Assembly: GCA_964607765.1 (NCBI GenBank)
Contig: CAZSNT010000009.1
Coordinates: forward strand, 36,810 to 100,809
Direction of reading: 5' to 3'
DNA: 64,000 nt
From: CAZSNT01 sp964607765
GTDB lineage: Bacteria; Verrucomicrobiota; Lentisphaeria; Oligosphaerales; JABHEG01
The notes below the pieces were generated by a model. That model did not search any database, was not told where the DNA came from, and saw nothing but the letters and a program-made list of their open reading frames with translations. Position numbers and translations under genes: made by a program. This document shows positions 30,032 to 39,686 of this stretch, one piece after another (the first letter of the stretch is position 1; every line of letters begins with the position of its first letter).

Positions 30032-30066
30032 CGAGCCCGCCGATTCTGTCGGCGGGCTCGTTCTTT
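30032..30066 (+). terminator. Terminator after the 29184-29999 gene
   Basis: A perfect 12-bp stem (CGAGCCCGCCGA / TCGGCGGGCTCG) with a 5-nt loop, then TTCTTT, 33 bp after the stop. Confidence 0.9.
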
Positions 30067-30114
30067 CTGGGGTAGCGCCGGACGTGCAGCCTGCAAGGGG
30101 CGCCCTGCTGGTCA

Positions 30115-32514
30115 CTACTTGGTCAGGGAAACCAGGGTGACGCCGGCACCGCCCGGGTCTTCGCCGTGTTTCCCCAGTCGGTAGCCTGCGACAGGCTTGC
30201 ACCGACTCAGCCAGGCGTGCACTCCTTTGCGCAAGCGCCCCGTTCCGAACCCGTGCACGACGCGAATCTGCTGCAGCCCGGCCAAGAGTGCCTGGTTGAT
30301 GAAGGCGTCGAGAAGCATCTCCGCTTCGGCGACGCGCTTGCCGACAAGGTTGAGCTCGGTGCTCACCTGCCCGACAGGCCGGGGCCTGGAGACCTTGACC
30401 ACGGGCGGCGCAGCGGGGGTCTCGGCGGCGGCAGCGGCACCCAGTTCCCGAGCAGGCACGGAGAAACGCAGGCCGCCCACGTCCACGGTCACCTTCTTGC
30501 CGCCTCGATCAATGGCGATGACGCGTCCTTCGCCACGCAGCTTCTCCACCCAGACGGTCTGGCCGACGGTCACATCCGCTGCCGCAACGGGGTTGTCCGG
30601 CCGAGCGGCTGTTTCCTCGATGCTCTTGACGAGCTTCTCCCGCTTCTTGGCCAGCGCTTTGCGGGCCGTTCGAGCCACGTCCGCGGCTTGTCTGGCGTCG
30701 TCCGCGGTTTTCAGGTCCCGGAGCATGTGCTCCATCTGGCGTCGGGTGTTCTGGACAACGCCCGACGCCTGCTGGTAGGCTTCGTGCATGAGGCGTTTGC
30801 GTTCACGCCGGAGCGTTTCCAGTTCAGCATGCAGCTCATCGCGGTCGCGGCTCAGTTGCTTCATTGCGCCGCGGGCGTCCTTTTCGCGCGCTGCGAGCTG
30901 GCGTTGTTCTTCCTCCATCTGCGCGAGCATGCTTTCGAGTCGGAGATGATCGCCCGAGAGCATGTCTTCGGCGGCATCCAGCACTCGGTCAGGCATGCCC
31001 AGGCGTCGTGCGATCTGCAGTGCGTGGCTTGAGCCGGGCCGTCCGATGTCGAGGGTGTACTCGGGCACGAGCGTGTCGATGTTGAAGCGCACGGCGGCAT
31101 TGGTCATGTCGTTGCGTTCGTGAGCGAGGCTCTTGACGACGCCCAAGTGCGTCGTGGCGATGACGGTGTTTTTCTTCTTGACCAGCGCCAGCAGGATCGC
31201 GCAGGCGAGGGCGCCGCCTTCGAGGGGATCCGTGCCGGCACCGAGCTCGTCGAGCAGCACCAGGGTGGGGCCTTTCTTGCCTTTCCCGGCCTCCTGGAGG
31301 ATCGCGGTCATGTGACTGATGTGTCCGCTGAACGTACTGAGGCTGGCCGAGAGGGACTGCTCGTCCCCGATGTCCGCGAATACGTTCTCGAACAGGGGCT
31401 GCCTGCTGCGCGAGTCGACGGGCACGGGCAAGCCGCTCTGCGCGGCCAGCGCGATCAGGCCCACCGTCTTGAGCGCCACGGTTTTGCCGCCTGTGTTGGA
31501 GCCGGTGATGACCATGGCCCGTGCCTCGGGGGCGAATGTTATGTCGAGCGGGACGACGTTTCGGCCCGTGTTCCTGAACTGGGAGGCGAGCAGGGGGTGG
31601 CGTGCCCGGAACAGCTGCAGTCTGTTCTCGAACCGAGGCAGGCTGCAGTTGTAGTCGACGGCCCAGGCGCCGACGGCAAGGGCCGCGTCGAGCTCACCCA
31701 GGACCCACTGATTCCGGTCAAGTGCCTCCCTGTTCAGGCGGACCTGCAGGCTGAGCCGTGCCAGAATCCGGACCACTTCATCCTTCTCGTGAAGCCGTGT
31801 GTCCGCGAGTTCATTGCCCACTTCGAGCGTCGCCGTGGGCTCGATGAAGACGGTTTGGCCACTGTTGGAGTGGTCATGGATGACGCCGGAGAGATCGCCT
31901 TTGGCCTCGCGTCGAACGGGGATGACAAAGCGTCCGTTGCGGACGGTCATGAATCTCTCCTGCAACACATTCTCCATTTCGGGGACGTGGAAGAGGTGTT
32001 CCAGGTTCTTGCGGATCCGGTGTTCGAGGGTGCGGGCACGCCGCCGCAGCTCTCGCAGCTCCGGGCTGGCGCTGTCCGCGACGTGCCCCTCGTCATCCAG
32101 GGCCTGCCGCAGGTCTGCGCTGAGTTGGGAGAGAGGGTCGAGTCGCTGCGCAAGCCGTTCCAGGTAGGGGTACTTGCGGCACTCGTCCCGGTCCAGGTAC
32201 TCGCCCACGTCGGCGGCTCGATCGATGAGCCTGAGGCAGAGAACGAGTTCGTCCCCCGCGAGCACAGCGGCCTCCGGCGCGGCGCGGCGCAACACGTCGG
32301 TGATGGATTCGAACGCCAGCGGCGGCGTGCGCAGCCCGTCATTGAGCAATTCCATACAGTTCTCGTAGAGCCCGTGGTTTGCCGTGATGGCGGCCAGGTC
32401 TCGTTTGGGCCGCATGCTGAGAATGGCATTCCGCCCCAGCTCTGTCTGGGTGCGTGCGGCAATGCACTGCAGCAAGTCGTTATACTCAAGGACGTCGAGT
32501 GCGTGATCATTCAT
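30115..32514 (-). CDS. mutS2: MutS2 (endonuclease/ribosome-rescue ATPase)
   Basis: 799 residues. An N-terminal core/clamp region is followed by the ABC-type ATPase (Walker A ITGSNTGGKTVALKT; Walker B TLVLLDELGAGTDP) and a long charged coiled coil (about 520-640). A C-terminal Smr domain has LNLVGKRVAEAE and the HGFGTGRLRKGVH nuclease motif. It lacks the MutS mismatch-reading domain, as expected for MutS2. Reported family roles are restraint of recombination and splitting of collided ribosomes. Confidence 0.95.
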   Translation of the reverse strand: MNDHALDVLEYNDLLQCIAARTQTELGRNAILSMRPKRDLAAITANHGLYENCMELLNDGLRTPPLAFESITDVLRRAAPEAAVLAGDELVLCLRLIDRAADVGEYLDRDECRKYPYLERLAQRLDPLSQLSADLRQALDDEGHVADSASPELRELRRRARTLEHRIRKNLEHLFHVPEMENVLQERFMTVRNGRFVIPVRREAKGDLSGVIHDHSNSGQTVFIEPTATLEVGNELADTRLHEKDEVVRILARLSLQVRLNREALDRNQWVLGELDAALAVGAWAVDYNCSLPRFENRLQLFRARHPLLASQFRNTGRNVVPLDITFAPEARAMVITGSNTGGKTVALKTVGLIALAAQSGLPVPVDSRSRQPLFENVFADIGDEQSLSASLSTFSGHISHMTAILQEAGKGKKGPTLVLLDELGAGTDPLEGGALACAILLALVKKKNTVIATTHLGVVKSLAHERNDMTNAAVRFNIDTLVPEYTLDIGRPGSSHALQIARRLGMPDRVLDAAEDMLSGDHLRLESMLAQMEEEQRQLAAREKDARGAMKQLSRDRDELHAELETLRRERKRLMHEAYQQASGVVQNTRRQMEHMLRDLKTADDARQAADVARTARKALAKKREKLVKSIEETAARPDNPVAAADVTVGQTVWVEKLRGEGRVIAIDRGGKKVTVDVGGLRFSVPARELGAAAAAETPAAPPVVKVSRPRPVGQVSTELNLVGKRVAEAEMLLDAFINQALLAGLQQIRVVHGFGTGRLRKGVHAWLSRCKPVAGYRLGKHGEDPGGAGVTLVSLTK

Positions 32515-32592
32515 GGGGCAGGGAACGGGCCTTTCCGGGGTTCGAGGACGAAGATGACGACGAAAGGGACATATCAGGTGTCTCCGACGGTG

Positions 32593-34497
32593 TCAGGGGA
32601 GGAACTGCTGCCGCCACAACCCGTAGCAGAGCAACGCCCACAGCCGCGACCCGTGATCGGCAGCGCCAACGGCATGCTCCTGAACGAGCCGGCGTACGGC
32701 CTTGGTACGGAGCGAGCCGGCGCAGCGGTCGGCGTCGAGCCCGAGCATATCGGGGATTACGTCCTGCCACTCCTCCCTGAACCACTGCGAGACAGGGACG
32801 CCGAACCCCATCTTGCCGCGGCCGCTGACAGCCGGCGGGAGTTGGGTCCCGGCACAGGCGGCCAAGACGCGTTTCCTGCCCGTCATCCCGACTTTGAAAG
32901 AGCGGGGGAGTGCGGCGGCGAACTCGACGACGCGATGGTCGAGGAACGGGCAACGTACTTCGAGGGAGAAGAGCATGCTTGCGATATCGACTTTGCAGAG
33001 CAGGTCGCCGGGCAGGTAGGACAGCAAATCGAGCTCCATGAATCTCTCCACGAAGTCGCGTGCCGTGCCCTGTTGCAGTACATCCTGCCAGTGTCCCAGC
33101 ACACGGAACACGGCTGAGCCGGCCGGCGCCGCGCCGGTAAGCTGTCGCTTTGCCTCCTCCGAGAAAATCCCCTGGAAGGTGGCGTAGCTGCGTTCGTCGC
33201 CGTAGCGGAAGGCAGTCAGGATGCGGCGCACTGTTGCGAGCGCGGAGCGCTGTTCGACCGCCTCCGGGAGTGCCTTCAGCAGCAGTCTGCAGAGCGTATC
33301 GCGCCAGCGTTCCGGCGCCATCTGCACGACACGCATCAAGGCCATGACCTGATAGCGTTTGTAACCACCGAAGACCTCATCTCCTCCGTCCCCGCTCAAA
33401 GCGACGGTGACATGCTCCGCGGTGAACTGCGACAGCAGGGCGGTAGGCAGCATGGAGGAATCGCTGAACGGTTCGCCGTAGTGCCGGACAAGCGTTCTGA
33501 CCAAATCCAGATCCCTTGGCTCGCACACCTTTGCCCGGTGCGTACTGCCGACGTGCTCAGCGACGGCCCGGGCGTATGTGCGCTCATCGTAAGCCGCGTT
33601 CTCAAACCCGATCGTGAAGGTCCTGACCGGCTGGGACATGAGCCGCTGCATGGTGCTGACAACGATCGAAGAGTCCAGGCCACCGGAGAGGAACGCGCCG
33701 AGGGGCACTTCGGACTCCAGGCGTTTCCGGACAGCGTCGGTGAGGATGTCGTGCAGCTGTTCCGAGGCTTGTGCGAAGGTCAGGCTGTGCTTCTCGTCGT
33801 ACGCCGGCCGCCAGTAACGTTCGGGCTCAGGCAATCCGTGCTCCGGGCAGTCGAACACGACGCTGCAGGCGGGGGGTAGCTTGTGCACGTCTTTGAGTAT
33901 CGTGTCCGGGGCCGGGACATATGCGAGGGACAGGTAGTCGTGCAACGCCTGGGCATTCTCTTCGGTTGGGACATGGGGATGCCGGAGCAGCGCGGCAAGT
34001 TCACTGGCGAAGGCAACATCCCCGCGCGGCGTAGCGCAGTAGAACAGGGGCTTTTGGCCGAGTCTGTCTCTGGCGAGCAGCAGCCGGCGCTTCGGCACAT
34101 CGACCAGGGCAAAGGCGAACATCCCTTCCAGACGCCCGAGCATCCCGGTCCCATACTCTTCGTAGAGATGCACGAGCACTTCGGTATCTGCGTCGGTGGC
34201 GAGGACGTGTCCGGCGCGCTCGAGCTGGGCGCGCAGCGCTCTGTGGTTGTAGATCTCGCCGTTGAACGCGACCCAGACTGTCCGGTCCTCGTTAGGCAGC
34301 GGCTGGTGGCCGGTGGCAACGCCGATGATGGCCAGCCTGCGACTGACCAGCCCCCAGCCGTCCTGGCAGTGGATGCCCTGCTCGTCCGGGCCGCGGTGCG
34401 CCAGCGCTGCGGCCATCTGTTCGAGCACGCTGTGCTCCGAGGCCGTGATCGGCGCCTCACTCTCGACACGATGGAAGATGCCTGCGATACCACACAT
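32593..34497 (-). CDS. asnB: Asparagine synthase (glutamine-hydrolysing) family protein
   Basis: 634 residues starting MCGIAGIF, so Cys2 is the class II glutaminase nucleophile. RGPDEQG and VAFNGEIYN mark the glutaminase domain. The synthetase domain has the ATP PP-loop SGGLDSS (271-277) and LSGDGGDEVFGGYKRY. It could make asparagine. Its position at the head of a surface-polysaccharide cluster suggests it may instead amidate a sugar or cell-surface substrate, as proposed for asnB-like genes in exopolysaccharide loci. Confidence 0.92.
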   Translation of the reverse strand: MCGIAGIFHRVESEAPITASEHSVLEQMAAALAHRGPDEQGIHCQDGWGLVSRRLAIIGVATGHQPLPNEDRTVWVAFNGEIYNHRALRAQLERAGHVLATDADTEVLVHLYEEYGTGMLGRLEGMFAFALVDVPKRRLLLARDRLGQKPLFYCATPRGDVAFASELAALLRHPHVPTEENAQALHDYLSLAYVPAPDTILKDVHKLPPACSVVFDCPEHGLPEPERYWRPAYDEKHSLTFAQASEQLHDILTDAVRKRLESEVPLGAFLSGGLDSSIVVSTMQRLMSQPVRTFTIGFENAAYDERTYARAVAEHVGSTHRAKVCEPRDLDLVRTLVRHYGEPFSDSSMLPTALLSQFTAEHVTVALSGDGGDEVFGGYKRYQVMALMRVVQMAPERWRDTLCRLLLKALPEAVEQRSALATVRRILTAFRYGDERSYATFQGIFSEEAKRQLTGAAPAGSAVFRVLGHWQDVLQQGTARDFVERFMELDLLSYLPGDLLCKVDIASMLFSLEVRCPFLDHRVVEFAAALPRSFKVGMTGRKRVLAACAGTQLPPAVSGRGKMGFGVPVSQWFREEWQDVIPDMLGLDADRCAGSLRTKAVRRLVQEHAVGAADHGSRLWALLCYGLWRQQFLP

Positions 34498-34504
34498 GAT
34501 GGAG

Positions 34505-35251
34505 TCAGCGTCCGAGGAGCAGGCGCAGCGCGAAAGCCGTCCACGGCAGGACCGGCAGTCGGCAGTGGCGCCGCGCGACGTTCAGTGTTTCGCGCCTGGC
34601 CAGGGGTCGACTTCGACCGGCCAGGCCGCCGATCAGCATGTTTGTGAGGGGCTCATTGGAGCGCCCGAATGCCACACCGGCTCGGTAGCAGCGATAGACG
34701 AAATCGTAGTCCGCCGAGATGCGGTAGCGTTCGTCGAAGTTGCCCACTTCGTCGTAGACGGACCGCCTCACGAAACACCCCGGGTGCAGCACGGGCATGA
34801 GCAGGGGCAGCAACTGCAGCGGACGGGGTTCCCGGAGCTGCGGCGCGGGATCTTCGGAGTCGCGCCAGAAGCGGACGGGGGTCAGAACGGCATCGGGCGC
34901 GGGCTGCGCGTCGAAGGCGGCCAGGACGGTCTCAGCACACTCCGGTTCGTACCAGTCGTCGCTGTTAAGAAGGAAGACCAGGTCGGTGGTGAGTCTGGCC
35001 AAGCCAAGGTTCCAGGCGGCGGCAATGCCCGGACGTTCCGCCGGCTGGTTCACGACCGCGAACTCTACGCTGTCGTGGTCCGTTGCCGCGGTTTCTGCGG
35101 TCCGGTGCAGGATGTCCAGCGTGCCGTCCGTCGAGCCGCCATCCACGACAACGTACTGCCGCGGCGGCACGGTCTGACCGAAGACGGAGTCCATGGCCCG
35201 GTGTATCGTTTCGGCCGAGTCAAGGCATATTGTAACAACGCCGTAATCCAT
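34505..35251 (-). CDS. Family 2 glycosyltransferase
   Basis: 248 residues with a GT-A fold: VVVDGGSTDGTLD (nucleotide-sugar site), VFLLNSDDWYEPE (DxD-like), a conserved HPGCF motif, then RISADYDFVYRCY. It probably adds one sugar in the adjacent polysaccharide pathway. It lies 7 bp from asnB. The start codon shares CATG with the divergent gene. Confidence 0.88.
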   Translation of the reverse strand: MDYGVVTICLDSAETIHRAMDSVFGQTVPPRQYVVVDGGSTDGTLDILHRTAETAATDHDSVEFAVVNQPAERPGIAAAWNLGLARLTTDLVFLLNSDDWYEPECAETVLAAFDAQPAPDAVLTPVRFWRDSEDPAPQLREPRPLQLLPLLMPVLHPGCFVRRSVYDEVGNFDERYRISADYDFVYRCYRAGVAFGRSNEPLTNMLIGGLAGRSRPLARRETLNVARRHCRLPVLPWTAFALRLLLGR

Positions 35252-35270
35252 GATCAGAAAAGGTCCCGCA

Positions 35271-35972
35271 GTGAGCGGCAGTCAGGGAACAGACTATTTT
35301 TTCCGCAACCATCCGCTGACACGGTGGCAGGTTCGCGCTTCATTGAGGGTCCGCCGCCAAGTCTACGAGTGGTTCCGTCGTATGGCCGGCGGCGTTTCGG
35401 GCAAGACCGTGCTGGAACACGGCGCCACGCCGGACACGGAGCGGGGCGACAGCAATTGTTTCATCCGTTGGCTGCTGGACGACGGGGCCACCGTCCTCGC
35501 CGCATCTCCCGAGGACATCTCCGTGCTGCCCGAGCATTTCCCGGGCTTGGGCGTCGTCCCATGGCCGATCCAGCCGGGCGACGTTTCGTCCGTCGACCTG
35601 ATCATCTCCTCCGCAGTGCTGGAGCATGTGGGAGCGGTCGAGCGCCAACAGCAGTACATCGAGGACCTGCTTGCCCTCCCACACTCGGGGATCTTGCTGA
35701 CCACGCCGAACCGGGGTCACTGGCTCGAGTTTCACACCAAGCTACCGCTGCTGCACTGGCTGCCGCGTGGCGGCCACCGCCGGCTCCTCGGCGCGGCCGG
35801 CCTGCGCTTCTGGTCGCGCGAAGAGAACCTGCGTCTCGTTTCGCGCGGTGACCTGGAGCGGCTGATCGCCGCGGCGGCTCGTGACTGCGGCCAGTCGTTC
35901 GATGCGGCGTGGCTGCGGCCGCGCTTCCTTGGCCTGACGTCGAACCTGGTTGCTTTCCTTCGGCCGGTCTGA
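35271..35972 (+). CDS. SAM-dependent methyltransferase-like protein
   Basis: The frame is open from an ATG at 35250, but a GTG at 35271 has AAAAGG 8 nt upstream and avoids overlap with the divergent gene, so I prefer it (233 residues). The class I pattern is loose: TVLEHGATPDTERGDS for the SAM loop, VDLIISSAVLEHVG and GILLTTPNRGHWLEFHT. The motif I Gly triad is poor. It may methylate a sugar or lipid in the polysaccharide pathway. It is the only plus-strand gene in the cluster. Confidence 0.7.
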   Translation: MSGSQGTDYFFRNHPLTRWQVRASLRVRRQVYEWFRRMAGGVSGKTVLEHGATPDTERGDSNCFIRWLLDDGATVLAASPEDISVLPEHFPGLGVVPWPIQPGDVSSVDLIISSAVLEHVGAVERQQQYIEDLLALPHSGILLTTPNRGHWLEFHTKLPLLHWLPRGGHRRLLGAAGLRFWSREENLRLVSRGDLERLIAAAARDCGQSFDAAWLRPRFLGLTSNLVAFLRPV

Positions 35973-36065
35973 GCCCAACGCTGCGCCGGCCGCAAGTGGG
36001 CAAAAGCCGGTGCGCGTATCCGAGCCCTCCCTATTTTCCCGCCTTTCAGCGCCGAAGATCCGAGG

Positions 36066-37223
36066 CTAATCCGAGGCTGGTTGTTCCCCTGTCAGTAAGT
36101 TCGTGAAGCGCTTGTTGAACATGTGGATGCCGAGCAGGCCGAGTGTGAAAAACCCGACCACACAGAGGAAATGTGTCATAAACAGTATTTGTCGGATCAT
36201 ATCAATATTGCCGAAATTGGAATTAAACCACTTCAGAAAAACGAAAAAGAACCCGACACATTCCATCGCAACCAACGCAATAAGCAGGAAGAAAAGGTGC
36301 GCCTCATCGATCGCCAATACGTTTTCTGTCAGCATTGATCTTTTATCATCCCCTGACAGGAATAAATAGCAGCTGAACAGATACATCTGGATTCCGAAGC
36401 ACCCCAAGGGCAGCAGGAGCGTTTGCGTGTGGTAATCGAAGACATTGAAGGGGCCGAGCTTGGTTGGGCCGACGGCAAAGGCTGCGATCTGGAGCACGGA
36501 AGTGACAAGGAGCAGCGCGATCCCGAGCCACTCGAACAGCTGCGGCTTCTCGGAGAGTATGAACAGCAGGTGCCGCATGCCGTCGCGCCAAGTTCGCAGG
36601 TGCGGCGGTCGTGACCGGCGATCGCATCGTAAGCCAGACTGTGTTTCAACGATTGTCGCGCCATGCTTGAGCGCTTTGATCAGCAGTTCGCTGGCGAACT
36701 CCATTCCTGAGGAGGTCACCTGCCACTGCCGATAGGCTTGCAGTCTGAGGCACCGGAACCCGGAGTTGCAGTCGGAGACACGTCCTGAGAACAGCAGGTT
36801 GATGAGGGCAGTGAGGACGGGCGTTCCGAGCCGGCGATGCAGCAGCGGCATGGCACCGGGCTCGATTCGGCCTTTCAGGCGTGAGGCCACAGCCATGTCG
36901 GCGTCCTGTCTGACGGCTTCGTTGTAAAGCGCGGCCATATCGGACAGTATGTAGCTGCCATCCGCATCTGCGAAAGCGGCATACACGCCCCGGGCCGCGT
37001 CGAGGCCGCCGCGCAGAGCTGCGCCGTAGCCTCGGGCGTTGACCGGAACGACACGGGCGCCGTGCGCTTCGGCGATGTCGCGTGAGTCGTCCGTACTCCC
37101 GTTATCGGCGACGACGATTTCGTATTCGATGCCGGCATCGCGGAGCGACTGGTGGACTTCCTCGATACACTGTCCCAGCGTCTCGGCTTCATCCAGACAC
37201 GGGAATACTACGCTGAGGTGCAT
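36066..37223 (-). CDS. Family 2 glycosyltransferase with C-terminal membrane domain
   Basis: 385 residues. The N-terminal dolichyl-phosphate-mannose-synthase-like catalytic domain has SVVFPCLDEAETL, VADNGSTDDS, FADADGSY and SDCNSGFRCLR. Three or four membrane helices follow (about 225-375). It is the type that charges polyprenyl phosphate or works at the membrane. The last ~100 codons are visibly more AT-rich than the rest. Its start overlaps the preceding gene by 16 nt. Confidence 0.9.
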   Translation of the reverse strand: MHLSVVFPCLDEAETLGQCIEEVHQSLRDAGIEYEIVVADNGSTDDSRDIAEAHGARVVPVNARGYGAALRGGLDAARGVYAAFADADGSYILSDMAALYNEAVRQDADMAVASRLKGRIEPGAMPLLHRRLGTPVLTALINLLFSGRVSDCNSGFRCLRLQAYRQWQVTSSGMEFASELLIKALKHGATIVETQSGLRCDRRSRPPHLRTWRDGMRHLLFILSEKPQLFEWLGIALLLVTSVLQIAAFAVGPTKLGPFNVFDYHTQTLLLPLGCFGIQMYLFSCYLFLSGDDKRSMLTENVLAIDEAHLFFLLIALVAMECVGFFFVFLKWFNSNFGNIDMIRQILFMTHFLCVVGFFTLGLLGIHMFNKRFTNLLTGEQPASD

Positions 37224-38521
37224 GGTGCGTCGTCCTGTTCGGAATGCGCTGCAAGGATCCCGAGACCGGCCCAGATCCAGCGTTTGCTCAGGATGTCATC
37301 CCAGAATGACACGAGTACTACACCGGCAATATAGAGGATCAACATCCAGCGGTCGCGGCGCTCCGTGTGCAGGCGCGGATACGCGGCCACCGCAATCCAG
37401 AAGGCGAAGCAGCAGGCCATGGCCACAGTGCCGAAGGACGCGGCCAGATTGAGGAGTTCATTGTGGGCGTCCATGTAGTGTGTGAACACGCCGATCAGGG
37501 ACTCGTTCTTGTACTGCTGCAGGATGGCGTAAGCGGCTTCGGAGTCAACGACTGTGGGGTAGAGTTCTCGGACTGCCGTGGGACCGACGCCGAGGAAGAA
37601 GGCACCGGGATTGGCGACCACCATCTTGAGGTAGGCGGTCTGGTGGATGGTGTACATCCCCATCGTGTTGGTGTTGAAAAAGGGGAAGCTGCGCTGGAGC
37701 GGGAAGAAGGGGAACAGGATCGTGAGGTAGAACAGCGCAAACAGCAGCAGTAGCAGGACGAAGGCAGCGGACAGCCCCCAAGGCGCACGCCAGCGGCGCG
37801 GCGCACGCCCTGCAGCGTAGGCCAGCACCAGACCAAAGCTCAGGAGCATGTGCCTGCTGGCCGTGAGGGCCAGCGGCACACAGAGCACACCGAGCCCGGC
37901 AATCAGGAGCACGGCCCGGCGCCAGTCGCGCTCGCGGTGTGTCTTCTGGTCGGCCAGCAGCACGCAGCAGACGGGGAGCGCGTAGAAGGAGCCGGTCAGG
38001 TTGGGGTGATCGAACGTGAAGAAGAAGCGGTTGGCGATGAAGCTGAGTGTGGCGCCCTCGTAAGCCTGGTACGTGTCGCGTGCCCCGACGAGTATCTCCC
38101 AGCCGGCCGCGAGCCACATGACCGCCAGCGTGGCGAGGCCTATGACTCGCAGTTGTCTGCCGGAGGGCGCGAACTGGCGGAAAAACAGGAAGAGCACGGC
38201 CATGTAGGCGAAGATTGCCAGTTCATAGATGTCGCGCCCGCCCGACAGGTGGGAAGCGGTTGCCCCGGCAGCGGCGACCAGGAAAACGGCCAGCAGCAGG
38301 TCGGGGAGCCGCAGCAGTCGATGCAGATTGCGGGCTCTGAGCAACGCCAAGAGGAAGACGATGCCCGCGAGGTCGTGGGCGAACACCTGTCCGCACAGGC
38401 GCAGATTGAGCGGGAGCAACGCCAGGTACAGGCATCCGGCGGCCCGGTAGAACTTGTCTTCGCGCTGTGTCAGGACTGGTCTCCCCGCCTGCCGGGGCTG
38501 GACGTTGGGTTCTGAGCCCAA
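37208..38521 (-). CDS. O-antigen ligase/polymerase-like membrane protein (Wzy/WaaL)
   Basis: 437 residues, about 10-12 membrane helices. The large loop (about 280-350) contains GVGPTAVRELYP and ends with a HNELLNLAASFG motif, the pattern of the O-antigen ligase (Wzy_C) family. It probably polymerises or ligates the glycan made by this cluster. The longest frame uses a TTG start at 38521 and overlaps the aminotransferase gene by 52 nt; no later ATG fits, so the exact start is uncertain. Confidence 0.82.
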   Translation of the reverse strand: MGSEPNVQPRQAGRPVLTQREDKFYRAAGCLYLALLPLNLRLCGQVFAHDLAGIVFLLALLRARNLHRLLRLPDLLLAVFLVAAAGATASHLSGGRDIYELAIFAYMAVLFLFFRQFAPSGRQLRVIGLATLAVMWLAAGWEILVGARDTYQAYEGATLSFIANRFFFTFDHPNLTGSFYALPVCCVLLADQKTHRERDWRRAVLLIAGLGVLCVPLALTASRHMLLSFGLVLAYAAGRAPRRWRAPWGLSAAFVLLLLLFALFYLTILFPFFPLQRSFPFFNTNTMGMYTIHQTAYLKMVVANPGAFFLGVGPTAVRELYPTVVDSEAAYAILQQYKNESLIGVFTHYMDAHNELLNLAASFGTVAMACCFAFWIAVAAYPRLHTERRDRWMLILYIAGVVLVSFWDDILSKRWIWAGLGILAAHSEQDDAPCTSA

Positions 38522-39612
38522 TCACACACGGCCTGGGCAACGCGTCGAGCCTGCTCCGGCGCGAGATGCGGTCCCATGGGCAGGCTGAGGATCTCGGTTG
38601 CGAGCGTTTCCGCGATCGGCAGCCCGCCGGTCGGCGCGGGCAGGTCGCTGTAGGCTGCCTGCAGGTGGACGGGGACGGGGTAGTGAATGAGGGTGCCGAT
38701 TCCCTCGCGACCTAGGTGCTCCCCGAGATTGTCCCGCTCCTGACAGCGCACGACAAAGAGGTGCCAGGAGGGGGTTGCCCAGTCCGGCACGGTGGGCAGC
38801 ACGACGTCGGCGCCTGCCATGCCGTCCAGGTAGATTGCGGCGAGGGCCTGTCGGCGCGAGTTCCATTCATCCAGATGCGGCAGCTTGGCGCGCAGGATGG
38901 CGGCCTGCAGGGGGTCGAGTCGGCTGTTGATCCCCTTGTCCCGGTGCATGTACTTCTCGGCCGACCCGTAGTTGCGCAGCCGTCGGATGTTCTCCGCCAG
39001 TTCCGGGTCGTTCGTTGTCACGGCTCCGCCGTCGCCGAACGCGCCCAGGTTCTTGCCCGGGTAGAAGCTCCAGGTCGCGGCGTCGCTGCGGCTGCCGATG
39101 CGCTGGCCTTTGTAGGTGGCGCCGTGCGCCTGTGCGGCGTCTTCCAGCACTCGGATTCCCCTGCCCCGGGCCAGTTCCAGGATCGGGTCGAGGTCGGCAG
39201 GCTGGCCGAACAGGTGTACGGGGATGATTGCCTTGGTCCGGTCGGTCAGCACGGGCGCCACGGTTTGGGCCGTGATGTTGTGGGTGTCAGGGCAGGGCTC
39301 GGCCGGCACGGGTGTAGCACCTGCCTGGCTCACCGCCAGCCAGGTGGCGATGAAGGTGTTTGCCGGCACGACCACGTCGTCGCCCGGGCCGATGCCCATG
39401 GCCCGCAACGCCAGCACGAGAGCGTCCAGCCCGCTGCCGACGCCGACGCAGTGCTGCGATTGAGTGTAAGCCGCGAATTCCTCCTCAAAGGCCTCCACCT
39501 CGGGTCCGAGGATGAACCAGCCGCTGTCCAGTACGCGCTGCACGCCGGCATCGATCTCGGCACGGAGTTCGTGGTAGGTTGCCCCTACGTCGAGGAACGG
39601 CACATCAGCCAT
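38470..39612 (-). CDS. DegT/DnrJ-family sugar aminotransferase (FdtB-like)
   Basis: 380 residues, PLP-dependent. It shows GSGLDALVLALRAMGIGPGD, VLEDAAQAHGATYKGQRIG and the PLP-lysine region WSFYPGKNLGAFGDGGA. Lying 74 bp downstream of an FdtA-like ketoisomerase, it probably makes dTDP-3-amino-3,6-dideoxy-hexose (Fuc3N or Qui3N). Which isomer cannot be told from the sequence. Confidence 0.9.
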   Translation of the reverse strand: MADVPFLDVGATYHELRAEIDAGVQRVLDSGWFILGPEVEAFEEEFAAYTQSQHCVGVGSGLDALVLALRAMGIGPGDDVVVPANTFIATWLAVSQAGATPVPAEPCPDTHNITAQTVAPVLTDRTKAIIPVHLFGQPADLDPILELARGRGIRVLEDAAQAHGATYKGQRIGSRSDAATWSFYPGKNLGAFGDGGAVTTNDPELAENIRRLRNYGSAEKYMHRDKGINSRLDPLQAAILRAKLPHLDEWNSRRQALAAIYLDGMAGADVVLPTVPDWATPSWHLFVVRCQERDNLGEHLGREGIGTLIHYPVPVHLQAAYSDLPAPTGGLPIAETLATEILSLPMGPHLAPEQARRVAQAVCDWAQNPTSSPGRRGDQS

Positions 39613-39686
39613 GGGATCGTCTCCGGTGTGACCGGCAGGTCCGCGAGGAGTCGGGCGCTCCGGCGGCCCATACGTTGGATTCGCGC

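Noticed and set aside
31120..33117. 665-codon plus-strand ORF
   Set aside because: It spans mutS2, the spacer and asnB in antisense. It is a GC-rich shadow.
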